A stretch of DNA of 64,000 nucleotides. It comes from JASHPR01 sp963833885 (GTDB lineage Bacteria > Actinomycetota > Actinomycetes > Streptosporangiales > Streptosporangiaceae). Location: contig CAWHZU010000006.1 in assembly GCA_963833885.1 (NCBI GenBank), positions 205,359 to 269,358 of the forward strand, read 5' to 3'. Numbering within the stretch: position 1 is the first letter of the stretch; each line of letters opens with the position of its first letter. Under the pieces are notes generated by a model. The model had not been told where the DNA came from. It was given only the letters and a program-made list of their open reading frames with translations, and searched no databases. Shown piece by piece: positions 41,271 through 49,626 of this stretch. The translations under genes were made by a program, and so were the position numbers.

Positions 41271-42455
41271 CTAGCTGCCGGGTGCCGCGGCGGCCGCGGT
41301 TGCGCGCAGCACCTCCAGCACGTTGCCGCCGATGACCCGGGCGATGTCGGCCTCCGGCCAGCCGCGGTCCAGCAGCCATGCCGTCACGTTCCTGGCGGCC
41401 TCGCCCGGGTTCTCCAGCCCGGCCACATAGCGCACCTCCTCGTGCGGCGGCGTCGCCCACGCGGTCCGGTGGCCGGTCGCTTCGTAGAGGCCGATGTGAT
41501 CGCCGAAGAACGCGTCGGGGCCGAGCGCCACGTGCTCGGCCCCGAGCCGTTCCGCGAGATAGGTCAGGTGATCCATGGCCGAGTCCAGGCTGTGCCGGGG
41601 ATGCGCGGCGGACAGCGTCGAGTTGGGCGCGGCGGACACGGCGACGACGCCGCCGGTGCCGGCGACGGCGTCCAGGACCGCGTCGGGCTTCATCCGCGGC
41701 GTGCCCCAGACCGCGCGTGCTCCGGCGTGGCTGACCACCACCGGCGCCCGGCTGACCCGGCAGGCGTCCAGCGCGGTGCGGTCGCCAACGTGCGCGACGT
41801 CGACGGTGATGCCCAGGTCGTTCATGAGGCTGACCGCCTGCTCACCCAGCTTGGTCAGGCCGTCGTCGGGGTTGCTGGCCAGGCCGCCGCCGAGCGGGTT
41901 GCCGTTGTTGTAGGTCAGGCCGGCGCACCGGATACCGGCATCGAAGAGCTGCGGCAGCACGCCGAGGTCGGTACCGACGGCATCGAGGTCCTCCAGGCCG
42001 AGCAGGACCCCGACCGGCCCGCCGCCGGCCGCGGGGATATCGCCGGGCCCGGCGGCGAAGACGGTCTCCCGGGGATGAAGTTGCATGTCGTCACGCAGGA
42101 ACCTGGCCCAGCGCAGCAGCAGGCCGAGGTCATCGGTGGACAGCGCGCTGGCCACGACCGCGGCCCAGCCCGAGCCGGCCAGGCCGGCATACCCGAGCGG
42201 TTCCCGGCCGTCGGCGCGCCAGGCCTGCCAGGTCTGCGGGGTCAGCGGGTCGGGCAGCCGCACGGGATGGTCGTGCAGGGAGATGGCCGGGTGCCGGGCG
42301 AGCAACTGGCCCGCACTGGCGAGCGCTTCAGCCGCCACGCCGTCGTAGGGAGGCAGCCGGCCGGTGTCGGCCGCAAGCGTCACCGGCCAGGCGGCCGGGG
42401 CGCCCGGCGCTCCGGGGCTGGTCGATGCGGGATCGGTGGCCTGCATGGCCCGCAC
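41271..42455 (-). CDS. Membrane dipeptidase (peptidase M19)
   Basis: A 394-residue zinc dipeptidase of the amidohydrolase fold. The metal ligands appear in SLHDHPVRLPD, GLEDLDAV, TVDVAHVGDRTALDAC and VVVSHAGARAVWG. A conserved LTYNNGNPLGGG motif is present. The enzyme class cleaves dipeptides, including renal dipeptidase substrates and D-amino-acid forms. There is no signal peptide. The GTG start at 42455 has GGGAG 6 nt upstream; an ATG lies at 42446. It is followed on the same strand by the M20 amidohydrolase, and the pair may process peptides or lactone-amide compounds. Confidence 0.88.
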   Translation of the reverse strand: MRAMQATDPASTSPGAPGAPAAWPVTLAADTGRLPPYDGVAAEALASAGQLLARHPAISLHDHPVRLPDPLTPQTWQAWRADGREPLGYAGLAGSGWAAVVASALSTDDLGLLLRWARFLRDDMQLHPRETVFAAGPGDIPAAGGGPVGVLLGLEDLDAVGTDLGVLPQLFDAGIRCAGLTYNNGNPLGGGLASNPDDGLTKLGEQAVSLMNDLGITVDVAHVGDRTALDACRVSRAPVVVSHAGARAVWGTPRMKPDAVLDAVAGTGGVVAVSAAPNSTLSAAHPRHSLDSAMDHLTYLAERLGAEHVALGPDAFFGDHIGLYEATGHRTAWATPPHEEVRYVAGLENPGEAARNVTAWLLDRGWPEADIARVIGGNVLEVLRATAAAAAPGS

Positions 42456-42861
42456 AATAGCTCCCGGCCGAAACCGCCGGGATGATCGCCCCCGGCGCCG
42501 CGTCGATGACGGTCTGCATCGCCGCGGCGTTCAGGCCCGCCGTCCGGCGTCGATCTCGTCCAGCGGTCCGGTGACCCAGCCGGGTTCGCCATCGTAGCCA
42601 GGCCCGCCCCGGGCCTCGCGTTCCGGCTGTGTGTCCTTTCCTGGCATCACGGGGAATGCCGCCGGGAATTGGCCGGCATCACCGTCCCCAGTGCGCCGCG
42701 ATCCCGTCCGGAGATTGACACGGCGCGTTCACCGCAAAGCGGCCTGCGGCGCGCACACTTGGCCATTGTGTGAGATGACGACTTGTCACAACATGTAATG
42801 GCGCTGCCAGCGCGGGCCGGGTCGCAGAGCCACGCCCCCTGCACCATGAGGACGGAGTCGC
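42456..42861. other. Intergenic region upstream of phospholipase C
   Basis: A 406-bp gap separates the divergent M19 gene and plcC. TGTGA (42768-42772) and TCACA (42785-42789) form an inverted pair with a 12-bp spacer, and TGACGACTTGTCA within it is a 4-bp-arm palindrome; these are candidate regulatory sites. I see no gene. Overlapping leftward frames (about 42647-42897) are low-complexity and not supported. Confidence 0.4.
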
Positions 42862-45003
42862 ATGACCAGCTCGGATAATCCACGTGAGCATGCCCACGGC
42901 GCGACAGGGTCAGTGTGGCAGCCCGGTCAACCGGTCGTGCCGGGCGTCAGCCGGCGCCGCTTCCTGCAGTACACGGCGCTCGGCAGCGCGGCGGCAGCTG
43001 CCGCGGCCGTCGGCGCCTGCGGGCCATCGGCCGCCAGTGTGGCCCGCAGTTCGACGGCGGCCCGGGTGCTGCCCAAGGGCTGGAGCGGGACCATCGCCGA
43101 CCTGAAGCACGTGGTGATCCTCATGCAGGAGAACCGGTCCTTCGACCACTACTTCGGGACCCTGCGGGGAGTCCGGGGCTTCGCCGACAAGCAGGCCCTC
43201 ACCTGGCAGAACGGGAACAAGATCTTCCAGCAGCCCGACGCGGCTCGGACCGACCTCGGGTACCTGCTGCCCTACAACCTCACCGACCAGGTCGACGGTG
43301 ACCTCGACCACAGCTGGGACGGCGACCACGCGGCCCGGAGCGGCGGGCTGTGGAACAACTGGGTTCCGGCCAAGACCGAAGAGACGATGGGCTACTTCAC
43401 CCGCGACGAGATCCCGTTCCAGTACGCGGTCGCCGACGCCTTCACCGTCTGCGATGGCTACCACCAGGCGATCATGGCGCCCACCAGTCCCAACCGGATG
43501 TACTTCTGGACCGGGACGTCGTCGGGCTGGACCAGCAACCCCAACGACTACGAGGTCGACTTCGGGCCCGACGCCGGGACGCCCAAGGTCACGACCTACC
43601 CCGAACTGCTGCAGGCCGCCGGGATCGACTGGCAGGTCTACACCAACGACCAGGTGGGAGACAGCGGCAGCTTCCCCGATTACTTCCTGGGCGACTACGG
43701 CGACAACCCGCTCTGGTTCTATCAGCAGTACAACAGCAGCAACAGCCGCAACGGCGGGACCAGCCAGCTCGCGGTCCGCGGGGCGGTCACGCCCTGGCAG
43801 ACCGACGCGGGGGCGCCGGCGCTGAGCAAGACCCACGCCGCGTACGTGCTGTCCTCGTTCATCAAGGCCGTCAGCAGCAACGCACTCCCCCAGGTGTCGT
43901 GGATCGTCGCCCCCGCCGGCTACTGCGAGCATCCCTCCTACACCCCCGACTACGGCGCCCACTACGTGAACACCGTGCTCCAGACGCTGTTCTCAAACCC
44001 CGAACTGTGGCGGAACACGGCGCTGTTCATCACCTACGACGAGCACGACGGGTTCTTCGACCACCAGCTCCCGCCATTCCCCGAGGCGAGCGTCACCGAC
44101 GAGCACATCGCGGGTCTGCCGATCGGCCCCGGGACCCGGGTCCCGATGCTCATCTGCTCGCCGTGGACCCGGGGCGGCTACGTGGACTCCAACGTCTACG
44201 ACCACACCTCGATGCTCCGGTTCCTTGCCGCCTGGACCGGGGTGCAGCCGGTCAACGTCACCCCGTGGCGGGCGTCGGTGACCGGCGACCTGACCGCTGC
44301 GTTCGACTTCCAGCACCCGGACTTCTCGGTCCCGCGCAACATCCCGACCCTGGACCAGACCTGGGCCCTGACCCAGCTGACCGGCGGATCGACGACGCCT
44401 CCGGCTGAGGGCGACCAGAAGATGCCGGCCCAGGAGCCGGGAACCCGGCCGCACCGCCCAACCGTCCACCAGCCCTTCGCCGATGTGACAGTGGACCGTA
44501 AGACCAGCCAGGTCACGGCCGCCCTCACCAACACCGGCAAGGTCGGCGTCTCCTTCGCCGTCTACCCCGACGACTATCTGCCCGCCACCCCCGCGCCGTT
44601 CACAGTCCTCCAGGGGTCGCCGCGCTCCTACGTCTGGGACGCGACGCTGACGGCCGGGAAGTACGCGTTCTCGGTCTACGGCCCGGACGGATTCCTGACC
44701 AGCTTCGCCGGCGAGGTTGTGCCCGCTAACCTCAGCGCCGGCCCCGTCCCGGTCGTCACCGCAGCCGTGCAGCCCGGCGGGGTCAAGACGCTCGAGCTCA
44801 CGCTGGCCAATGAGGGCCACCAGCCCGTCGTCTACACCCTGACCCCGAACGACTACGAGGGCCGCACCCAGACGGTCACCGTGAAGTCCGGCAGCGCCAG
44901 GACCGTCAAGTGGCCGACCGATCAGTACGGCTACTACGACGTGGTGATCACCGCCAGCACCGCCGGCGGCTTCCGCCGCCGCTACGCGGGCCGCATCGCC
45001 TGA
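42862..45003 (+). CDS. plcC: Phosphocholine-preferring phospholipase C (Tat-exported)
   Basis: A 713-residue secreted phosphoesterase. Residues 30-35 (SRRRFL) and the following hydrophobic stretch form a Tat signal, and VGAC at 50-53 is a lipobox, so it may be a Tat lipoprotein. The catalytic half contains LKHVVILMQENRSFDHYFGTLRGVRGF, HSWDGDH and ITYDEHDGFFDHQ, defining the acid-phosphatase-superfamily phospholipase C. Two C-terminal DUF756 beta domains (about 545-630 and 635-712) are present. It hydrolyses phosphatidylcholine or sphingomyelin, or other phosphodiesters under phosphate starvation. It is monocistronic. Confidence 0.92.
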   Translation: MTSSDNPREHAHGATGSVWQPGQPVVPGVSRRRFLQYTALGSAAAAAAAVGACGPSAASVARSSTAARVLPKGWSGTIADLKHVVILMQENRSFDHYFGTLRGVRGFADKQALTWQNGNKIFQQPDAARTDLGYLLPYNLTDQVDGDLDHSWDGDHAARSGGLWNNWVPAKTEETMGYFTRDEIPFQYAVADAFTVCDGYHQAIMAPTSPNRMYFWTGTSSGWTSNPNDYEVDFGPDAGTPKVTTYPELLQAAGIDWQVYTNDQVGDSGSFPDYFLGDYGDNPLWFYQQYNSSNSRNGGTSQLAVRGAVTPWQTDAGAPALSKTHAAYVLSSFIKAVSSNALPQVSWIVAPAGYCEHPSYTPDYGAHYVNTVLQTLFSNPELWRNTALFITYDEHDGFFDHQLPPFPEASVTDEHIAGLPIGPGTRVPMLICSPWTRGGYVDSNVYDHTSMLRFLAAWTGVQPVNVTPWRASVTGDLTAAFDFQHPDFSVPRNIPTLDQTWALTQLTGGSTTPPAEGDQKMPAQEPGTRPHRPTVHQPFADVTVDRKTSQVTAALTNTGKVGVSFAVYPDDYLPATPAPFTVLQGSPRSYVWDATLTAGKYAFSVYGPDGFLTSFAGEVVPANLSAGPVPVVTAAVQPGGVKTLELTLANEGHQPVVYTLTPNDYEGRTQTVTVKSGSARTVKWPTDQYGYYDVVITASTAGGFRRRYAGRIA

Positions 45004-45056
45004 ACCGCTCCGTCATCGTGGCGCCTGGGACCGCCGGTCTCAGGCGCCACGCCTGG

Positions 45057-46025
45057 TCAGTGCGGCCTGGTCAGTGCGGCGGGGAGGCCGAACGCGGCGA
45101 ACATCGCTGGCTGCTCGAAGGCTGCGATGTCGGTCAGCTGGCCGTGTTCCAGACGCAGCACGGTGAGCACGAACGGGTAGAACGCGCTGTCGCCGGGACG
45201 GCGGAGGTACCCGGCTGCGCCCGGCTGCCCGTTGGCCATGATCGGCAGCAGCCGCCACTGGCCGAGCGCGGTCATGCCATCGCGGAGCGCGTCGCCCACG
45301 TCCTGGTCGCCGTTCCACTCCCCGACCTGGGGGGAGATGGCCAGCCGTACGTCGTGGCGCAGCAAGGCGATCAGCGCCTCGGGGTCGGCTTGTTCGTGCG
45401 CGGCGATGAAGCCCTGGAGCAGGCGGCGCTGCGCGGGATCGGGTTCGGCGGCCGGTGACCAGTTCAGTCGCCCGCCGGGCCACCGATCGCGCAGCGTTGC
45501 GTGGCCGCGCTGGAGCGCGCTGTTGACCGCCGGGACGCTCATGTCGAGTATCTCGGCGACCTTGGCGGCGGGGAAGCTGATCACGTCGCGCAGGATCAGC
45601 ACAGCCCGCTGGCGCGGTGGCAGTAGCTGGATCGCCGCCAGGAAGGCCAGCGACATGGTCTCCCGGCTTACCGCCGTCGCTTCCGGGCCTGGCGCGTCGC
45701 TGGCCAACTCGTCCAGCAGCGCGTCGGGGTACGGCTGCACCCACGGCATCGTGGCGACCGATGGCCCCGGGCCGGCCGACGCGCTGGACGCCGAGGGCAC
45801 GGCCCGGCGGTTGCGGCGCAGCGTGTCCAGGCAGGCGTTGGCGGCGACCCGGTACAGCCAGGTCCGCGGGCTGGACCGGCCCTCGAAGCGTTCCCGGGAT
45901 CGCCAGGCACGCAGCAGCACCTCCTGCACATGGTCTTCGGCCTCGTCAAAGGACCCGAGCATCCGGTAGCAGTACACATGCAGCTCACGCCGGTACCGGC
46001 GGACCAAGTCGTCGAAGTCCCCCAC
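45057..46025 (-). CDS. sigG: ECF sigma factor with C-terminal SnoaL-like domain (SigG type)
   Basis: The 322-residue core contains sigma region 2 (YRRELHVYCYRMLGSFDEAEDHVQEVLLRAWRSRERF), region 4 (LPPRQRAVLILRDVISFPAAKVAEILDMSVPAVNSALQRG), and after residue ~205 an NTF2/SnoaL-like domain that regulates these sigma factors. The WVQPYPD segment between regions 2 and 4 is typical of SigG-like ECFs. No anti-sigma gene is adjacent, as expected for this group. The start at GTG 46025 fits homologues; a GTG at 46151 would add 42 low-complexity residues. It is divergent from a methyltransferase gene. Confidence 0.88.
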   Translation of the reverse strand: MGDFDDLVRRYRRELHVYCYRMLGSFDEAEDHVQEVLLRAWRSRERFEGRSSPRTWLYRVAANACLDTLRRNRRAVPSASSASAGPGPSVATMPWVQPYPDALLDELASDAPGPEATAVSRETMSLAFLAAIQLLPPRQRAVLILRDVISFPAAKVAEILDMSVPAVNSALQRGHATLRDRWPGGRLNWSPAAEPDPAQRRLLQGFIAAHEQADPEALIALLRHDVRLAISPQVGEWNGDQDVGDALRDGMTALGQWRLLPIMANGQPGAAGYLRRPGDSAFYPFVLTVLRLEHGQLTDIAAFEQPAMFAAFGLPAALTRPH

Positions 46026-46200
46026 CCCGGGCCAGTGCCCCGTGCGAGCGTCAGGGCCGACGTCGGCAGGCGCGGGATGTCCGGCTTCCTCGCCACCTCT
46101 TGCGCCGCCCACCCGTGCACTCCTTCGCGTCCGCGCTGACCGGTAGATCACCGTACCCGCCCACTCCTATAGGCAGGGCGCGTCCCGGACAAGGACCAGC

Positions 46201-46875
46201 ATGTCGGAGGTGAGCGTTACCGTGTCGCTGGTGGACACCGGCGACTGGCTGACCGACATCCGGACCTCCTACGACACCGTCGCAGACAGTTACGCCGACC
46301 AGACGCGTGCGGCATTGGACGGGACGCCGTATGTTCGGGCAGCGCTGGCATTGTTCGCCGATCTGGTCAGCGCCGGCGGCGGAGGGCCCGTTGCGGACGT
46401 GGGCTGCGGACCAGGACACGTCACTGCGCACCTGCACGATTCGGGCCTCGATGCCTTTGGCATCGACCTGTCGCCGGTGATGATCGACGTAGCCCGGCGA
46501 GAGCACCCCGGGCTGCGGTTCGAGGTTGGCTCCATGACAGATCTGCCCCTCGCCGACGCCTCGGTCGCAGGACTGGTCGCGTTCTGGTCGTTGATCCATC
46601 TACCCGACCACGCCCTGCCCGGAGTGTTCGGGCACTTCCGAAAGGCGCTGCGCCCCGGCGGGCCGCTCCTGCTGGGCTTTCATGCCGGAGAGACATCGAG
46701 GCTGAAGACTGAGGGCTACGGCGGCCACCCCATGAAGGTCTACGTGCACCGCCGTCAGCCCGCTTTCGTGGCAGCCGCGCTGCGCGATGCGGGATTCGCG
46801 GTCGAGGCCCACATGCTGGTTGACCCGGACGCAAGCCTCCCTGGAGCGGTCCTTTTCGCACGCCGCCCGTCCTAG
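46201..46875 (+). CDS. Class I SAM-dependent methyltransferase
   Basis: A 224-residue methyltransferase. Motif I is GPVADVGCGPGHVTAHL; the acidic motif II-like segment is DAFGIDLSPVMIDVARREH, and the post-I region contains MTDLPLADASVAGLVAFWSLIHLPD, typical of methyltransferase type 11. There is no substrate signature. The gene follows AAGGACCAGC, a modest ribosome-binding site. It is divergent from the sigG-like gene and is followed by a convergent LysM-like gene after 90 bp. Confidence 0.88.
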   Translation: MSEVSVTVSLVDTGDWLTDIRTSYDTVADSYADQTRAALDGTPYVRAALALFADLVSAGGGGPVADVGCGPGHVTAHLHDSGLDAFGIDLSPVMIDVARREHPGLRFEVGSMTDLPLADASVAGLVAFWSLIHLPDHALPGVFGHFRKALRPGGPLLLGFHAGETSRLKTEGYGGHPMKVYVHRRQPAFVAAALRDAGFAVEAHMLVDPDASLPGAVLFARRPS

Positions 46876-46965
46876 CACTGCAACCGGACGTCGCGCAGCA
46901 CATTCTCGGCCGGCGCGCCCGGCGGCGCCGACCGGCGATATCGCCGAAGTTATCCTGGCTGCCTG

Positions 46966-47178
46966 CTACGGGAGGTAGAGGTGTAGCCCAGCGGGCATGT
47001 GGTCGGTGGCGGCGATAGTGCCGCGGAAGACTCCGTTGATGTAGGCGGCGACGTTCCCGGGATAGGCACCACCGGGACTGTGTTCTGCGGTGAGGCGCAA
47101 GATGGTGGACGGTGGGCATTTGTGCCCGTCGGCCAGCTCAGCGAGGGACATCTGGCCTGCCGTGGTGTGCTCGATCAT
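46966..47178 (-). CDS. Small LysM-like protein, 70 aa
   Basis: The 70-residue product is almost entirely a LysM-like fold: AGQMSLAELADGHKCPPSTILRLTAE in the first half and IAATDHMPAGLHLYLP at the end. It closely matches the C-terminal module of the broken GH25 gene at 20203-21056 (GDKSLAQIA, MLRAT, NGTLAAT, PAGAKMWVL), so it is a real domain family in this genome. AGGAG lies 6 nt before the ATG. No signal peptide is visible; it may act as a cytoplasmic or non-classically exported peptidoglycan-binding unit. It overlaps the upstream VOC gene by 41 bp, so it is probably in the same transcript. Confidence 0.65.
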   Translation of the reverse strand: MIEHTTAGQMSLAELADGHKCPPSTILRLTAEHSPGGAYPGNVAAYINGVFRGTIAATDHMPAGLHLYLP

Positions 47179-47635
47179 CGTGGCTCCTGCCTTGACCTGC
47201 TGTGGGAGGACGTCCGGCCAGGCATTCAGTCGCCTCGTCGCCCTCGAATCCGATCAGCCAGTGGAGACCGTACCGGTCGATGACTTGCCCATCGGATGCG
47301 CCCCATGGCCGAGTCTGCAAATCATCCACGACCCGGCCACCTTCGGACAGGCGGGAGAACCAGTCGCGCAGGGTCGAGGGAGCGGCAGTGCCGAGCAGGG
47401 CCAGCATCAGGCCTTCGGATCGGAACGGCACCTCGTCCCCGGCCACGTCGGAACCAAACAGCGCGACTGGCCCCTCGGCGAGATAGCCGTGGGCAATCGC
47501 GTCGCCTGGACCATCGGCCCGGCTGAACTCCGTGAAGGTGTGCAGCTGAACCCCACAGCCAAAGACGTCACCGTAGAACGTCAAGGCCTCGCGAGCAGTG
47601 CCGGGGAAGTGGACGTAGGGCGTCAGGCCAGTCAT
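47138..47635 (-). CDS. PhnB-like VOC protein
   Basis: A 165-residue protein of the PhnB/glyoxalase-fold branch. TPYVHFPGTAREALTFYGDVFGCGVQLHTF is the family opening, and the C-terminal QVIDRYGLHWLIGFEG is equally typical. The C-terminal ~30 residues after GFEG are a poorly conserved tail that overlaps the LysM-like gene. The ATG at 47635 is preceded by TAGCAT with a 7-nt gap, suggesting a leaderless transcript; further upstream in-frame sequence is not conserved. PhnB-type proteins have no single known substrate. Confidence 0.78.
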   Translation of the reverse strand: MTGLTPYVHFPGTAREALTFYGDVFGCGVQLHTFTEFSRADGPGDAIAHGYLAEGPVALFGSDVAGDEVPFRSEGLMLALLGTAAPSTLRDWFSRLSEGGRVVDDLQTRPWGASDGQVIDRYGLHWLIGFEGDEATECLAGRPPTAGQGRSHDDRAHHGRPDVPR

Positions 47636-47837
47636 GGACCAAATGCTATGCACCCGTCGGCCCATCGCACTGGAGGACTTGCCGGCGCGGGCTGTGCTGA
47701 CCGGCCCTTCGGCGAAGGCACGGGAGGTGCGGCATCCAGCCAGGCGTAGCCGTCCCCCGCGTCGAACCGCGATGATGACACCGGCGATCCTGCGGCGCGT
47801 CAGCGCCACGGGGCAGACGGCTGGACGGGAGGGCAGG

Positions 47838-48254
47838 ATGGGCCAGGAGCCAGGTCCGCTCGGCGCCGACGTCGCGGTCACGCACATTCTTGTGGTCGCT
47901 GATCCGGCGGCCTCTCGTGACTTCTGGGTGAATGTCCTGGGCGCGGTGCTGTACCGGGAGTACGGCGGCACGAGCGTCGTGCTCAAGTTCGCTGGGACCT
48001 GGCTTCTGCTGGTGAGCGGAGGAGGCCCGACCGCCGACAAGCCCGGGGTCACCTTTGCACCGCCGACCGACCCAGATCAAGTCAGTCACGCCATGACGCT
48101 GCGGGTCGCCGACTGCCGTGCAGCCCATGCGGCACTGACAGCCCGGGGCGCGGTCTTCCTCACCCCGCCGCATGATTGGGGCGGCGAGATCCGCTGCTTC
48201 CTTCGAGATCCCGACGGTCACCTCGTGGAGATCAGCGAGTCAGTCCCTATCTAA
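47838..48254 (+). CDS. VOC-family protein
   Basis: A 138-residue glyoxalase-like protein. The start at 47838 (MGQEPGPLGADVAVTHILVVAD) has GGAGGGCAG upstream and is preferred to longer in-frame options back to 47634, which overlap the divergent PhnB-like gene. It shares the blocks GGGPTADKPGVTFAPPTDPD, ARGAVFLTPP and GGEIRCFLRDPDGHLVEI with the protein at 35058. As a single betaalphabetabetabeta module it should dimerise. Function unknown. Confidence 0.82.
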   Translation: MGQEPGPLGADVAVTHILVVADPAASRDFWVNVLGAVLYREYGGTSVVLKFAGTWLLLVSGGGPTADKPGVTFAPPTDPDQVSHAMTLRVADCRAAHAALTARGAVFLTPPHDWGGEIRCFLRDPDGHLVEISESVPI

Positions 48255-48273
48255 TGACTCAGCTGGGGTAGAG

Positions 48274-48569
48274 ATGACCGAGACCCGCGTGATCGTGGCA
48301 TGCACCGAACGGCAGGTGCACTGGTATCTGGGCGCCGAGCCAGCCAAGTGCACCGACCCCGATCACCAGCACCGGCTGCCCGCACCGGGGAACGGGTGGA
48401 AGTCGGCTGCATCGGCGGCCACGGGCGCACCGGTACAGCGCTGGCCATTCTCGCCATCCTCACCGGGCATCCCGCAGCCGACGCGGTCGCCTGGGTCCGC
48501 GCTAACTACTGCCCGAAGGCGGTCGAAACCGTCGACCAGGAAGCGTTCATCACCAGGCTCCGCTCCTAA
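48274..48569 (+). pseudogene. Protein-tyrosine-phosphatase-like gene with internal deletion and frame change
   Basis: The N-terminus begins at ATG 48274 (GGGGTAGAG upstream): MTETRVIVACTERQVHW through EPAKCTDPDHQHR. The C-terminus lies in another frame: GERVEVGCIGGHGRTGTALA through AVAWVRANYCPKAVETVDQEAF, ending at 48569. The CIGGHGR segment is the C-X5-R phosphatase loop. Related actinobacterial proteins join these ends through roughly 80 further residues that are absent here. Thus an internal deletion has also shifted the frame, and the product would be non-functional. Confidence 0.65.
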
Positions 48570-48623
48570 CAACCTGATGCCCAGCTGATCAATGGGAGGG
48601 ACTCAAAGGCGGATACATGATCC

Positions 48624-49559
48624 TCACCCGGGGGCGCCGGACCGCAGCACGATGGCTGAGCCGTGGGCACCGTGCCTGGCGCGCGCCAGTGCGTCGCCGG
48701 CCCGCTCGAGCGGGAACATGTCGTCTACCGAGACCGTGAGCAAGCCCTGAGCGAGGAGCTGGACGAGACTGCCGAGCCGTCTGCCGTCCGGGGCGACCTG
48801 CACCGCCCGCATCGTAATGTCCCTGTCAGCCGCTGGCAGATCCGCGGTGATTGTGGCCAGCCGACCGCCATCCCGCACTGCCCGCACAGCCTCGACCGAG
48901 CCGGCGCGCGCCGCGTTGGCTGCCGCATCGGCGCCGCCGCCGGCCAGCGCGCGCGCCCGTTCGGGCCAGTCCGGCTCGTGATAGTCCACAACGGTGCTGG
49001 CCCCCATCGCAGCCACCCGGGCCGCGCTGTCCGCGCCCGCAGTGGCGATGACCGTCGCTCCACGGTGCACGGCCAACTGGACGAGCATGCCCCCCGTCAC
49101 GCCGCCAGCCCCGTGCACCAGCACGGTCTGCCCGGCACGAATCTGGAGCGCGTCGCCGATCACCTGGTCGGCGGTCAGCGCCGGGACCGGCAGCGCCGCG
49201 GCGGCCTCGAACGGTACGCCCGGCGGCAGGACGGCCACGTGCTCAGCGGCGGCGATGTGCTGCTCGGCCCAGGTGCCCTGGTCGCGCAACGGAGCCGAGT
49301 GCACGGTCACCCGGTCACCTGTCGTGATCCCCGCCACCTGGTCGCCGACTGCGGCGACGAGCCCGGCCGCCTCTACGCCTAGTGCCATTGGCGGCCGGGT
49401 CCCGAGGTCCCAGTTTCCGGTACGGGCGAACTCGTCCCAGTTGCCGACCCCGCATACCCGCAGGTCGATCATGACCTCATCCGGGCGCAGCCTGCGGGGC
49501 CTGGGCAACTCCAGGATCTCTACAACGTCACCGAATCGGCGCACGCCCGCAGCCCTCAC
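48624..49559 (-). CDS. Zinc-free MDR quinone reductase/dehydrogenase
   Basis: A 311-residue oxidoreductase. The N-terminal catalytic fold contains LGVEAAGLVAAVGDQVAGITTGDRV, and the Rossmann region HGAGGVTGGMLVQLAVHRGATVIATAGADSAARV places it with NADPH:quinone reductase-like MDR proteins. Structural zinc cysteines are missing. The GTG start at 49559 has AGGAG upstream. It is a distant paralogue of the reductase at 23520. It is an isolated gene whose substrate cannot be predicted. Confidence 0.85.
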   Translation of the reverse strand: MRAAGVRRFGDVVEILELPRPRRLRPDEVMIDLRVCGVGNWDEFARTGNWDLGTRPPMALGVEAAGLVAAVGDQVAGITTGDRVTVHSAPLRDQGTWAEQHIAAAEHVAVLPPGVPFEAAAALPVPALTADQVIGDALQIRAGQTVLVHGAGGVTGGMLVQLAVHRGATVIATAGADSAARVAAMGASTVVDYHEPDWPERARALAGGGADAAANAARAGSVEAVRAVRDGGRLATITADLPAADRDITMRAVQVAPDGRRLGSLVQLLAQGLLTVSVDDMFPLERAGDALARARHGAHGSAIVLRSGAPG

Positions 49560-49626
49560 CGTCCGCTCCTTTCAAAACCCCTCTGCGCTCGCTTGAGCAT
49601 GTCTGGCCAGGGCGGTGAATGGTCGC

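Noticed and set aside
42768..42789. TGTGA...TCACA as a CRP-like site upstream of plcC.
   Set aside because: The spacer is 12 bp instead of 6, so it is not a normal CRP site; mentioned only as a candidate palindrome.
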